This document shows positions 1 through 6,143 of a DNA stretch of 6,143 nucleotides, piece by piece. The position numbers and the translations under genes are program-made. The number at the start of each line of letters is the position of its first letter. Within the stretch, counting starts at the first letter, position 1. Where the stretch lies: NCBI GenBank assembly GCA_028293775.1, contig JAQGOD010000240.1, forward strand, positions 1 through 6,143, read 5' to 3'. The notes below the pieces were generated by a model, which saw only the letters and a list, made by a program, of their open reading frames with translations, ran no database searches and was not told the origin of the DNA. This stretch comes from Gammaproteobacteria bacterium. Its GTDB lineage: Bacteria; Pseudomonadota; Gammaproteobacteria; Steroidobacterales; Steroidobacteraceae.

Positions 1-321
1 ATTGCTTACAATTTATTGCAGAGTTTGGAACTGCTCAGCATTGCCTGCCGCAACCTCGCGGATCACGCACTCGCCAACTTTACCGTTAACCGCGACCGCA
101 TGACTGAAGCGCTCGCGCGCAACCCGATTCTGGTGACTGCATTGAATCCGATCATCGGTTATGAAAAGGGTGCGGCTATTGCCAAAAAGGCCTACGGCGA
201 GGGTCGGCCGATCCTGGATGTTGCCGCGGAAATGACGGATTTGGGGGTGGATGAGTTACGCCGGCTGCTCGATCCTCGATCGCTCACCGAAGGCGGCATT
301 AAAGGCGGTCCCAGCACCTAA
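1..321 (+). CDS. fumC: Fumarate hydratase class II (fumarase C), C-terminal fragment
   Basis: This is the 3' end of a gene cut by the left edge of the window; 106 residues are visible and the frame is open from base 1. Fumarase C reversibly hydrates fumarate to L-malate in the TCA cycle, as a cytosolic, iron-independent homotetramer. The fragment holds the typical C-terminal domain of the family: a helix around NLLQSLELL, then the block NPILVTALNPIIGYEKGAA, then IAKKAYGEGRPILDVA, ending near LLDPRSLTEGGI. That block and the LTEGGI-like end fit fumarase better than the related aspartase or argininosuccinate lyase. A few extra residues (KGGPST) follow the usual end. The family signature loop (GSSxMPxKxN) lies upstream of the window, so catalytic residues cannot be checked. 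The TTG at 16 is inside the domain and is not a real start. The next gene follows after 7 bases, so transcription probably continues into it. Confidence 0.93.
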   Translation: MAYNLLQSLELLSIACRNLADHALANFTVNRDRMTEALARNPILVTALNPIIGYEKGAAIAKKAYGEGRPILDVAAEMTDLGVDELRRLLDPRSLTEGGIKGGPST

Positions 322-328
322 TTTGACG

Positions 329-976
329 ATGGACTCGCTTTACACCAAAACGCATATCCGCGAAGCGCTCGATCCTGCACCTTCGACACCGAATGAAGAC
401 ATGCATTGGGTTGCCGCCGCGTCGCCCGAAGCCATTGCCAGCGTGCGTGCCACGATGACGAGCCGGCGGACCCCGGCCGCCGTGCTGATTCCGCTGGTGG
501 AGCGTGCCGGCGGCATGACGGTGCTATTGACGCAGCGTGCGACTACGCTCAAAGAGCATGCGGGCCAGATCAGTTTTCCGGGCGGGCGCATTGAACCGGA
601 CGATGCCGACGCCTGGCACGCGGCACTGCGGGAAGCCTACGAAGAAATCGGACTGCGGCCGGAACTGGTCGAATTTGCGGGCTACCTGCCGGATCACATC
701 GTGATGTCGGGCTTTCGGGTGACTCCCGTGGTCGGCTTTGTGAAACCGGAGTATCAACTGCGGATTGCCGCCGCCGAAGTGCATGACGTTTTCGAAGTAC
801 CGCTCGACTTCATTCTCGATGAGGCCAATCACAAATCCCGCCAGCGCAAAATCGGCGATCTGACCTTCGATATTCACGATATTCCGTATGGCGATCGCAA
901 TATCTGGGGCGCTACGGCCGGCATGCTGATGACTTTGCGGCGGTTGCTGCAAGCCCGTACGGCGCGCGTGCCGTGA
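329..976 (+). CDS. Nudix hydrolase, CoA pyrophosphatase (NudL/UPF0035 type)
   Basis: A 215-residue Nudix protein that probably cleaves the diphosphate of coenzyme A and its derivatives, giving 3',5'-ADP and phosphopantetheine, as a cytosolic housecleaning enzyme. The UPF0035 motif typical of CoA-type Nudix enzymes is present at residues 66-86 (LLTQRA, then GQISFPGG). The Nudix helix follows at 101-109 (REAYEEIGL), carrying the metal-binding glutamates. Further family features are GFRVTPVVGF at about 128-137 and WGATAGML near the C-terminus. As in other NudL proteins, the spacing between the glycines and the REAxEE helix is one residue longer than in the general Nudix box. ATG 329 is chosen because it lies just after the fumC stop and gives a length near that of E. 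coli NudL (about 190 residues). An in-frame ATG at 251 would add 26 residues and overlap fumC by 71 bases. No clear Shine-Dalgarno precedes 329. Substrate preference is inferred from the motif; other dinucleotide substrates are possible. Confidence 0.92.
   Translation: MDSLYTKTHIREALDPAPSTPNEDMHWVAAASPEAIASVRATMTSRRTPAAVLIPLVERAGGMTVLLTQRATTLKEHAGQISFPGGRIEPDDADAWHAALREAYEEIGLRPELVEFAGYLPDHIVMSGFRVTPVVGFVKPEYQLRIAAAEVHDVFEVPLDFILDEANHKSRQRKIGDLTFDIHDIPYGDRNIWGATAGMLMTLRRLLQARTARVP
973..976 (+). promoter_or_regulatory. GTGA stop/start overlap, Nudix gene to mazG
   Basis: The GTG start of mazG (973-975) and the TGA stop of the Nudix gene (974-976) share bases. No good Shine-Dalgarno lies just upstream (the preceding bases are GC-alternating). 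Initiation of mazG therefore probably depends on ribosomes finishing the Nudix gene, by termination-reinitiation coupling. The rival start is ATG 985, also without an obvious ribosome binding site. The overlap is read directly; the coupling is inferred. Confidence 0.65.
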
Positions 977-1752
977 GCTCGCGCATGACCGAGCTGCTCG
1001 CGATCATGGCTCGTTTGCGCGCCGCCGATGGCTGTCCGTGGGATCGGCAACAGTCTTTTGCGAGCATTGCGCCCTATACCATCGAAGAGGCCTATGAAGT
1101 TGCCGATGCCATTGAGCGCAGCGACATGAAAGACCTCAGGGACGAGCTGGGCGATCTGCTATTTCAAGTCGTCTTTCACGCGCAGATCGCCTACGAGGCG
1201 GGCGAATTCAATTTCGACGCCGTGGTAGGCGCGATCTGCGACAAGCTCACGCGCCGGCATCCGCATGTTTTTGGCGATCACGGTCCGCTCAGCGTCGCCG
1301 AACAAGCTGACCTCTGGGAGAACATCAAGGCAGCCGAGCGATCGGGGACGGATCCTTCCGCTTTGAAAGGTGTTCCAACCGGCTTGCCGGCGCTGATGCG
1401 TGCTTACAAGCTAAGCAAACGCGCGGCGCGTGTCGGTTTTGATTTCGAACACGCCGGGCAGTGCGCGGATAAGGTCGATGAAGAACTGGCCGAAGTCCGT
1501 GCAGCGGCGCGCCAAACGCACGCTGCATCCGCGGAGATCTTCGAGGAAATCGGCGATTTGCTGTTTGCGGCTGCGAACTTGGCGCGCAAGCTCGACGTGG
1601 ATGCGGAAGCGGCGCTGCGCGCGGCAAATTCAAAATTTGAGCGTCGATTTCGCGCCATGGAATCGATGGCCGCGGGGCGAGGCGAGGCATTCCCGGAGTT
1701 GGATTTGGCGGCGCAAGAGAGGCTTTGGCAAGCCGTCAAGCGGGGCGAGTGA
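973..1752 (+). CDS. mazG: Nucleoside triphosphate pyrophosphohydrolase MazG
   Basis: A 259-residue, full-length, two-domain MazG (E. coli MazG is 263 residues). It hydrolyses canonical and damaged (d)NTPs to the monophosphate and pyrophosphate in the cytosol; in E. coli it has also been linked to lowering ppGpp. The N-terminal domain shows GCPWDRQQSF at 20-29, APYTIEEAYEV at 33-43 (E38, E39, E42) and DELGDLLFQVVFHAQ at 57-71 (E58, D61), the metal-binding EExxE/ExxD pattern. KLTRRHPHVFGD follows at 91-102. The C-terminal domain repeats the pattern with VDEELAEV at 168-175 and EEIGDLLFAAANLARKL at 191-207, then the conserved FERRF at 222-226. Both domains therefore look catalytically competent. 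The GTG at 973 overlaps the Nudix stop as GTGA, implying coupled translation. An in-frame ATG at 985, giving 255 residues, is the alternative start and cannot be excluded. No mazEF toxin-antitoxin genes are nearby; here mazG lies between a Nudix gene and hrpA. Confidence 0.96.
   Translation: MSSRMTELLAIMARLRAADGCPWDRQQSFASIAPYTIEEAYEVADAIERSDMKDLRDELGDLLFQVVFHAQIAYEAGEFNFDAVVGAICDKLTRRHPHVFGDHGPLSVAEQADLWENIKAAERSGTDPSALKGVPTGLPALMRAYKLSKRAARVGFDFEHAGQCADKVDEELAEVRAAARQTHAASAEIFEEIGDLLFAAANLARKLDVDAEAALRAANSKFERRFRAMESMAAGRGEAFPELDLAAQERLWQAVKRGE
1749..1752 (+). promoter_or_regulatory. GTGA stop/start overlap, mazG to hrpA
   Basis: The GTG start of hrpA (1749-1751) overlaps the TGA stop of mazG (1750-1752). 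A short G-rich stretch at 1742-1745 lies too close (about 3 bases) to be a standard ribosome binding site. The junction repeats the arrangement at the Nudix/mazG boundary and again suggests translational coupling. This overlap is the main reason for choosing GTG 1749 over TTG 1725 as the hrpA start. Confidence 0.65.
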
Positions 1753-4700
1753 GCTTCAAGCGCGACCCCGAACTCCCGATCTTTGCGCGCCGCGAGGCGA
1801 TCTTGCAGGCGCTGCGCGATGAACAGGTACTCATCGTCGCGGGCGACACCGGGTCCGGCAAGAGCACGCAATTGCCGCAATACTGTCTGGAACTGGGCCG
1901 GGGCGTGGCCGGGCAGATCGCGCATACCCAGCCGCGAAGGCTGGCCGCGAGGGCCTTGGCTGCGCGAATCGCGGACGAGTTTGGTCAATCGGTGGGGCAC
2001 ACCGTGGGATTCCGCGTGCGCTTTGCGGATCAGGTCTCCGAGGCTTCCCGCTTGGTACTCATGACCGATGGGCTTCTGCTGGCAGAGCTTGCGTCCGACC
2101 CGATGCTCCGGCGCTACGACACCATCATCGTGGACGAGGCGCATGAACGGACTCTGAATGTGGATCTCTTGCTTGGGGTTTTGAAGAAATTATTGCCGCG
2201 CCGCCCGGATCTGAAACTCATCGTGACTTCCGCAACGCTCGATGTGGAGCGCATCTCGCAATTTTTTAACGGTGCGCCCATCGTCACGGTCAGCGGCCGC
2301 AGCTACCCCATCGAAGTTCGTTACCGCCAAACGGATGACGAAAGCGATGATCCGGATCTGCCCTTGGCAGTGCTCGATGCGTATCAGGAAATAGCGCGGG
2401 AGCCTGGGGAGATTGGCCGGGGAGACGTGCTGGTCTTTCTTCCCGGTGAGCGCGAGATTCGGGACGTCGCCGAAGCGCTGGAGCGCGAGCTGCAATCCCG
2501 TGTCGAGGTATTGAACCTGTATTCGCGTTTATCGTGGGAGCAGCAGAGCAAAATATTCCAGCCGGGCGCGAGGCCTCGGATCGTGCTGTCGACCAACGTC
2601 GCTGAAACCTCCTTGACGGTACCCCGCATTCGCGCCGTGATTGACTCGGGTCTTGCACGTATCAGCCGCTACAGCGTGCGCAATCGGTTGCAGCGCCTAC
2701 CGATTGAGCCGATTTCTCGCGCCAGCGCCGATCAGCGCAAGGGCCGCTGCGGACGCCTGGCTCCGGGTCTTTGTGTGCGGCTCTACAGCCAAGAAGACTT
2801 CGAGCAGCGTGCACCCTTCACCGAGCCTGAAATACTGCGAACCAATCTGGCAGCGTTGCTATTGCGATTGGCGGCAGATGGATTGGGCGAAGCCGATGAT
2901 TTCCCCTTTATCGATTCGCCCGACGCGCGTGCCCTGAACGACGGTTACCGCTTGCTGCAGGAACTGCAGGCTCTCGATGAAGACCGGCGTATCACGCGCC
3001 GCGGGCGCGCGATGGCTCGGCTGCCGCTCGACCCGAGGCTTGGCAGGGCGCTTCTGGAGAGCAAACGCTTCCACGCCGAAAGCGAGTTGCTGGCGATCGC
3101 GTCGGGCTTGAGCGTGCCGGATGTGCGGGTGGGCGATGCGCCCTCGACTGGAGCGGTGTTCGAAGACAGTAAATCGGAATTCTCCTCGTTGGTTAAGCTC
3201 TGGCGGGCCTACCGCACCGCGCGCCAGGGGCCGAGGCGCGAATTGCGCCGCTGGTGCAAGGAGCACCACCTGTCGCTGTTGCGCTTGTCGGAGTGGGATG
3301 ATGTCTACACGCAGCTGCTTGACCGGGCGCGTGACATCGGCATCGTCGCGCAGTCCCGAGCCGCAAGTTACACCGCCGTGCATCGCTCCTTGCTGGCTGG
3401 GTTCTGCACCATGGTGGGCACGCGAGGCGAGGATGGTGCGTACACCGGCACCCGTGGAGTGCACTTTCACATTTTCCCGGGTTCTTCCCTGGCGCGGCGC
3501 CGCCCTGCGTGGGTCATGGCGGCGAGCATCGTCGAAACTTCACGCGTGTTTGCGCGGCGCGTTGCCCAAATCGAGCCCGTGTGGATCGAAGGCGCGGCGT
3601 CGCATCTGATCAAGCGCGAGTATCTCGAACCGGACTGGGACGACGCGCGCGAAGAGGTGGTCGCGCGCGAACGCATCAGTTTTCTTGGGCTGACTTTAAG
3701 CGCCGGCCGCATCGTCAATTATGGGCCGATTGCACCGGAGGATTCGCGTCTCATCTTCGCGCGCGAGGCAATCGTGTATCAGCGCCTGCAACGGCGTCCG
3801 GATTGGTTGCTGGCAAACGACGCCGCCGTGCGCGACGCACAACAAGTGGAGGAGCGATTGCGCACGCGAGGCCTGGTGCAAAGCCCAGAATCGTTCGTCG
3901 TGTTTTATGACCAGCGATTGCCGCGCCAGGTGTCGAGCGCCGCGACCTTGGAATACTTCAGCAGGCACTTGTCTGCTGAACAACGCCGTGTACTGCTTCT
4001 CACGCCGGCGCAAATATTCGCTCGCTCGCCGGAGCCGGAAAGTCTGGCGAAATTTCCGGAACACACCCAGGTGGATACCCTGACGGTACCGGTCGAATAT
4101 CGTTTCGCTCCCGGAGAGGCACAAGATGGCGCCACGTTGCGCGTTCCGCTGTTGGCGCTGCCCGGGCTGACCCGCGCAATGCTCGATGCGGCGATTCCCG
4201 GCCTGGCGGCACCGCGCATCGAGGCGTTGCTGCGTTCTTTGCCGAAGGATGCGCGCCGCAATCTGATTCCGATCGCCGACACCGCGCTCAAGTTCTTGAT
4301 GGATCCCAAAACGGTGGCGGCCGATGCCGCGCATCTGAAGACGTGGCTCAATGAACAACGCGTGATCGCGGAAGGGTTGCTGCGATTTGAGCTTGCGGCG
4401 GTGCCGGCTCATTTGACCGTGCAATTAACCGTCGTGCGGGAAGGCAAGGAAATAGCCAGGGGCACCGACCTTGCGGATCTGCGCCGTCGGTGTGCTGCCG
4501 CAGGCCGGGCGGAACTCGAGCGCCGGGCGCGAGCGGTCTTCGAAAGTCGGGGACCATGGCGTCGATTTGAAGCGGAGGAATTGCCTGAGTCGGCGGAACT
4601 TCAGTTGGAGCAGGGCACGCTGCGGGTGTACCCGACGCTGACGCTGCGAGCGCACTGTCTGGAAGTTCAGTACGAATGGTCGGCGGAGGAGGCACGGCGC

Positions 4701-5423
4701 AGCTGGCGTGAAGGGGCGGTTCGTTTGGCGAGGATGATGCTCGAGCGCCAAGCACGGGATCTGGAAAAATCTCTTGCCGCTTCGGTCGTCTTGTTGTTGA
4801 GCGCCAGTCCGTACATGAACAGCGCTGAGTTGATCGATACGCTGCTGCAGCTTGGCTTTCGCCGCGCCTGTTTCGATGAGACCGATGCTCCACGGACGCG
4901 CGCCGCGTATGAAAGCGCCGTTGATCAAGGGCGTGAGCGCTTGCATCCCAGTGTGGACGACGTAAGCGCCGTGCTGTCGGCCTGGTTCAAGGATGCCTCT
5001 GCGGTTCGCCAGGCGCTCGCTGATCCCCGCACGCCGCTTCTCGCGGAAGCCGCCGAGGAATCACGGCAGCATCTGCGCCGCCTTTTTTCTCACGCAACGA
5101 TCAAAACCGTCTCGATCGATTGGTTGCGCCAACTGCCGCGCTACTTAAAAGCTGAACTGCGCCGCTGGGAGCGCAACGCGGTGCGCGGCGGTGAACCGGC
5201 CACCATGGTGCCGGAACTGCGACGGTGGACGGCGCGCCTCGAGGCTCTCGAAAAGCAGCTCGCTGCGGAATTGCGGTGGACGCCTAAGATTGATGAGCTT
5301 CGATTTTGGATCGAGGAGTATCGAGTGTCGCTTTATGCCCAGGAGCTCAAAACGCTGGGCCCGATCTCCACGGCGCGTCTGGAGCACCGCGCCGCCGAGA
5401 TCGAGTCCTGGTTGCGCCGTTAG
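1749..5423 (+). CDS. hrpA: ATP-dependent DEAH-box RNA helicase HrpA
   Basis: A 1224-residue 3'-5' RNA helicase of the DEAH/RHA group (E. coli HrpA is about 1300). HrpA is known for fimbrial mRNA processing and, from more recent work, for rescuing stalled or collided ribosomes. All helicase motifs are visible: I, GDTGSGKST (32-40); Ia, TQPRRLAA (60-67); Ib, TDGLLL (106-111); II, DEAH (129-132); III, SAT (161-163); IV region, VLVFLPGEREI (227-237); V, TNVAETSLT (282-290); VI, QRKGRCGR (329-336). A winged-helix/helical-bundle region follows (about 350-540). Next is an OB-fold-like region with YTGTRGVHFHIFPGS and the conserved HLIKREY (about 545-660). The HrpA-specific C-terminal region (DUF3418) then runs to the end, with LPKDARRNLIP at about 831-841 and the terminal block IEEYRVSLYAQEL at about 1188-1200. 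The GTG at 1749 is chosen because it forms a GTGA overlap with the mazG stop. An in-frame TTG at 1725 would add 8 residues. Compared with E. coli, the segment before the helicase core is nearly absent. Confidence 0.97.
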   Translation: MSFKRDPELPIFARREAILQALRDEQVLIVAGDTGSGKSTQLPQYCLELGRGVAGQIAHTQPRRLAARALAARIADEFGQSVGHTVGFRVRFADQVSEASRLVLMTDGLLLAELASDPMLRRYDTIIVDEAHERTLNVDLLLGVLKKLLPRRPDLKLIVTSATLDVERISQFFNGAPIVTVSGRSYPIEVRYRQTDDESDDPDLPLAVLDAYQEIAREPGEIGRGDVLVFLPGEREIRDVAEALERELQSRVEVLNLYSRLSWEQQSKIFQPGARPRIVLSTNVAETSLTVPRIRAVIDSGLARISRYSVRNRLQRLPIEPISRASADQRKGRCGRLAPGLCVRLYSQEDFEQRAPFTEPEILRTNLAALLLRLAADGLGEADDFPFIDSPDARALNDGYRLLQELQALDEDRRITRRGRAMARLPLDPRLGRALLESKRFHAESELLAIASGLSVPDVRVGDAPSTGAVFEDSKSEFSSLVKLWRAYRTARQGPRRELRRWCKEHHLSLLRLSEWDDVYTQLLDRARDIGIVAQSRAASYTAVHRSLLAGFCTMVGTRGEDGAYTGTRGVHFHIFPGSSLARRRPAWVMAASIVETSRVFARRVAQIEPVWIEGAASHLIKREYLEPDWDDAREEVVARERISFLGLTLSAGRIVNYGPIAPEDSRLIFAREAIVYQRLQRRPDWLLANDAAVRDAQQVEERLRTRGLVQSPESFVVFYDQRLPRQVSSAATLEYFSRHLSAEQRRVLLLTPAQIFARSPEPESLAKFPEHTQVDTLTVPVEYRFAPGEAQDGATLRVPLLALPGLTRAMLDAAIPGLAAPRIEALLRSLPKDARRNLIPIADTALKFLMDPKTVAADAAHLKTWLNEQRVIAEGLLRFELAAVPAHLTVQLTVVREGKEIARGTDLADLRRRCAAAGRAELERRARAVFESRGPWRRFEAEELPESAELQLEQGTLRVYPTLTLRAHCLEVQYEWSAEEARRSWREGAVRLARMMLERQARDLEKSLAASVVLLLSASPYMNSAELIDTLLQLGFRRACFDETDAPRTRAAYESAVDQGRERLHPSVDDVSAVLSAWFKDASAVRQALADPRTPLLAEAAEESRQHLRRLFSHATIKTVSIDWLRQLPRYLKAELRRWERNAVRGGEPATMVPELRRWTARLEALEKQLAAELRWTPKIDELRFWIEEYRVSLYAQELKTLGPISTARLEHRAAEIESWLRR
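3957..3980 (+). repeat. Inverted repeat / hairpin inside hrpA
   Basis: TTCAGCAG (3957-3964) is followed after 8 bases by its exact reverse complement CTGCTGAA (3973-3980). In RNA the stem extends inward by one G-U and one C-G pair, giving 10 pairs closed by an ACUU loop. It encodes part of the HrpA C-terminal half (FSRHLSAEQ, about residues 737-745). No T-run follows, so it is not an intrinsic terminator. It may be a chance product of coding sequence; any role in mRNA stability or translation pausing is unproven. Confidence 0.4.
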
Positions 5424-5427
5424 GCGC
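5414..5427. other. Short hairpin at the convergent hrpA/aldehyde dehydrogenase ends
   Basis: GCGCC (5414-5418), loop GTTA, GGCGC (5423-5427) form a perfect 5-bp GC-rich stem. It spans the hrpA stop codon (5421-5423) and the first base of the opposing gene's stop triplet (5427-5429). It could serve as a small bidirectional transcription end. However, the stem is short, there is no T-run on either strand, and it lies in coding sequence, so an intrinsic terminator is doubtful. No other terminator candidate was seen at this junction. Confidence 0.25.
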
Positions 5428-6143
5428 TAAACGTCGAAGCGGATTCCTTGCGCCAGCGCCATTTGCCCACTCCAGTTGATGGTGTTGGTCTGGCGGCGCA
5501 TATAGGCCTTCCAGGAATCAGAGCCGGCTTCGCGTCCGCCGCCCGTGTCTTTCTCGCCGCCGAATGCGCCGCCGATCTCGGCGCCCGACGTGCCCAAGTT
5601 GATGTTCGCGATCCCGCAATCGCTGCCCTCCGCGGACAGAAAGCGTTCTCCGGCCTGCAGGTTGTCGGAGAATATCGCCGAAGACAGCCCGTAAGGCACC
5701 GAGTTTTGCAAGGCGATCGCCTCTTCGAGGGTGTCGAAGCTCACCAGGTACAAGATCGGTGCGAATGTTTCGCGACGCACCACAGCCATGTCGGCATTCG
5801 CCCGAATAATGGTGGGCTCTACAAAATGCCCGGGTCCGGGCCGATCCTTGCCGCCGTACAGTATCTGGCCACCCTCGGCCTGCGCGGTTGCGACGGCTGC
5901 GGAGTAGCGCGCCACGGCCGCGCCATCGATCAAAGGTCCCATGAGCGTGGCGGGATCCAGCGGATCGCCGATGCGCACCTGGGAATACGCCGCCACCAGA
6001 CGCTTTTCGAGTTCTTCAGCGCGCGAGCGGTGTACCAGGACTCGGCGCGTGGTTGTGCAACGTTGACCCGCGGTCCCCACGGCACCAAAAACTATTGCAG
6101 GAACCGCCAACTCCAAATTGGCGTTTTCATCGACGATCAGCGC
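5427..6143 (-). CDS. amaB: Aldehyde dehydrogenase, ALDH7/antiquitin family (piperideine-6-carboxylate / aminoadipate-semialdehyde dehydrogenase), C-terminal fragment
   Basis: The 3' portion (238 residues) of a NAD(P)+-dependent aldehyde dehydrogenase; the frame stays open to the right edge, so the start lies outside. The catalytic cysteine is seen in GTAGQRCTT (fragment residue 29, codon at 6057-6059). The preceding Arg is typical of the antiquitin (ALDH7A1) family, where it helps bind the substrate carboxylate. The cofactor-side motif RRETFAPIL lies at about 123-131. The strongest family marker is the C-terminal block [14 protein letters not shown] (185-198), followed by [23 protein letters not shown] and the end ALAQGIRF, matching antiquitin-type enzymes closely. 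These oxidise alpha-aminoadipate semialdehyde (in equilibrium with piperideine-6-carboxylate) to alpha-aminoadipate in lysine/pipecolate breakdown. The catalytic Glu region (LELGG) is outside the window. The symbol follows Pseudomonas usage; the substrate is inferred from family. The gene converges on hrpA with a 3-base gap and is not part of its operon. The TTG at 6116 is internal and not a start. Confidence 0.92.
   Translation of the reverse strand, partial: ALIVDENANLELAVPAIVFGAVGTAGQRCTTTRRVLVHRSRAEELEKRLVAAYSQVRIGDPLDPATLMGPLIDGAAVARYSAAVATAQAEGGQILYGGKDRPGPGHFVEPTIIRANADMAVVRRETFAPILYLVSFDTLEEAIALQNSVPYGLSSAIFSDNLQAGERFLSAEGSDCGIANINLGTSGAEIGGAFGGEKDTGGGREAGSDSWKAYMRRQTNTINWSGQMALAQGIRFDV

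Noticed and set aside
524..952. A 142-codon - strand open frame opposite the Nudix gene.
   Set aside because: The + strand encodes the Nudix and UPF0035 motifs across this span; the antisense product shows nothing recognisable.
1851..1863. HrpA motif I reads GDTGSGKS rather than GETGSGKT, considered as an active-site defect.
   Set aside because: The invariant Gly-Lys-Ser/Thr is intact and the Asp and Ser are conservative changes, so ATP binding should be unaffected.
1404..2144. A long open frame on the - strand (246 codons) spanning mazG and hrpA.
   Set aside because: It lies antisense to two clearly identified genes, its product shows no recognisable domain, and long antisense frames are common opposite GC-rich coding sequence.
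2956..2971. Direct repeat CTGCAGG-AA-CTGCAGG, considered as a small tandem repeat or site.
   Set aside because: It encodes the Leu-Gln-Glu-Leu-Gln stretch of HrpA, and only two short units are present.
3696..4424. A 242-codon - strand open frame opposite the C-terminal half of hrpA.
   Set aside because: The + strand here reads as conserved HrpA sequence throughout, and the antisense product is Arg/Gln/His-rich with no motif, so it is a shadow.
3407..5210. Two copies of the 10-bp palindrome CACCATGGTG (3407-3416 and 5201-5210), considered as a possible binding site.
   Set aside because: Both are the codon run ACC ATG GTG (Thr-Met-Val) inside hrpA and are nearly 1.8 kb apart, so chance coding similarity explains them.

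Overview
This 6.1 kb window is ordinary, densely packed chromosomal DNA. It is GC-rich by eye, and almost every base is coding. The gene content points to a proteobacterium, and a gammaproteobacterium seems most likely. The reasons are a long HrpA-type DEAH helicase with the large C-terminal region, a two-domain MazG very like that of E. coli, a NudL-type CoA pyrophosphatase and class II fumarase. The lineage is inferred from protein resemblance recalled without a database search.

Layout, left to right. (1) The 3' end of a class II fumarase gene (fumC) on the + strand, cut by the left edge and ending at 321. (2) After only 7 bases, a Nudix hydrolase of the CoA pyrophosphatase (NudL/UPF0035) type, 329-976. 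(3) mazG, a nucleoside triphosphate pyrophosphohydrolase, 973-1752, overlapping the Nudix gene by 4 bases. (4) hrpA, an ATP-dependent DEAH-box RNA helicase of about 1224 residues, 1749-5423, overlapping mazG by 4 bases. (5) On the - strand, converging on hrpA with a 3-base gap, the 3' two-fifths or so of an antiquitin-type (ALDH7 family) aldehyde dehydrogenase gene, running off the right edge.

The + strand genes look like one transcription unit. Both inner junctions are GTGA start/stop overlaps, and both sit in the same heptamer, GTGAGCT. This suggests translational coupling and roughly matched synthesis of the Nudix enzyme, MazG and HrpA. Functionally the first two are housecleaning hydrolases of nucleotides and cofactors, and HrpA acts on RNA and ribosomes. 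FumC (TCA cycle) is probably only a co-transcribed or read-through neighbour. The aldehyde dehydrogenase belongs to a separate, opposing unit, probably lysine/pipecolate catabolism.

I saw no tRNA, rRNA, CRISPR array, insertion sequence, integrase or phage gene, and no gene-free stretch longer than 7 bases. No promoter is visible; those of both units must lie outside the window. I found no convincing undescribed system. The points worth a second look are the twin coupled junctions, the short N-terminus of HrpA forced by the mazG overlap, the nearly gapless convergent end, and a strong hairpin inside hrpA.
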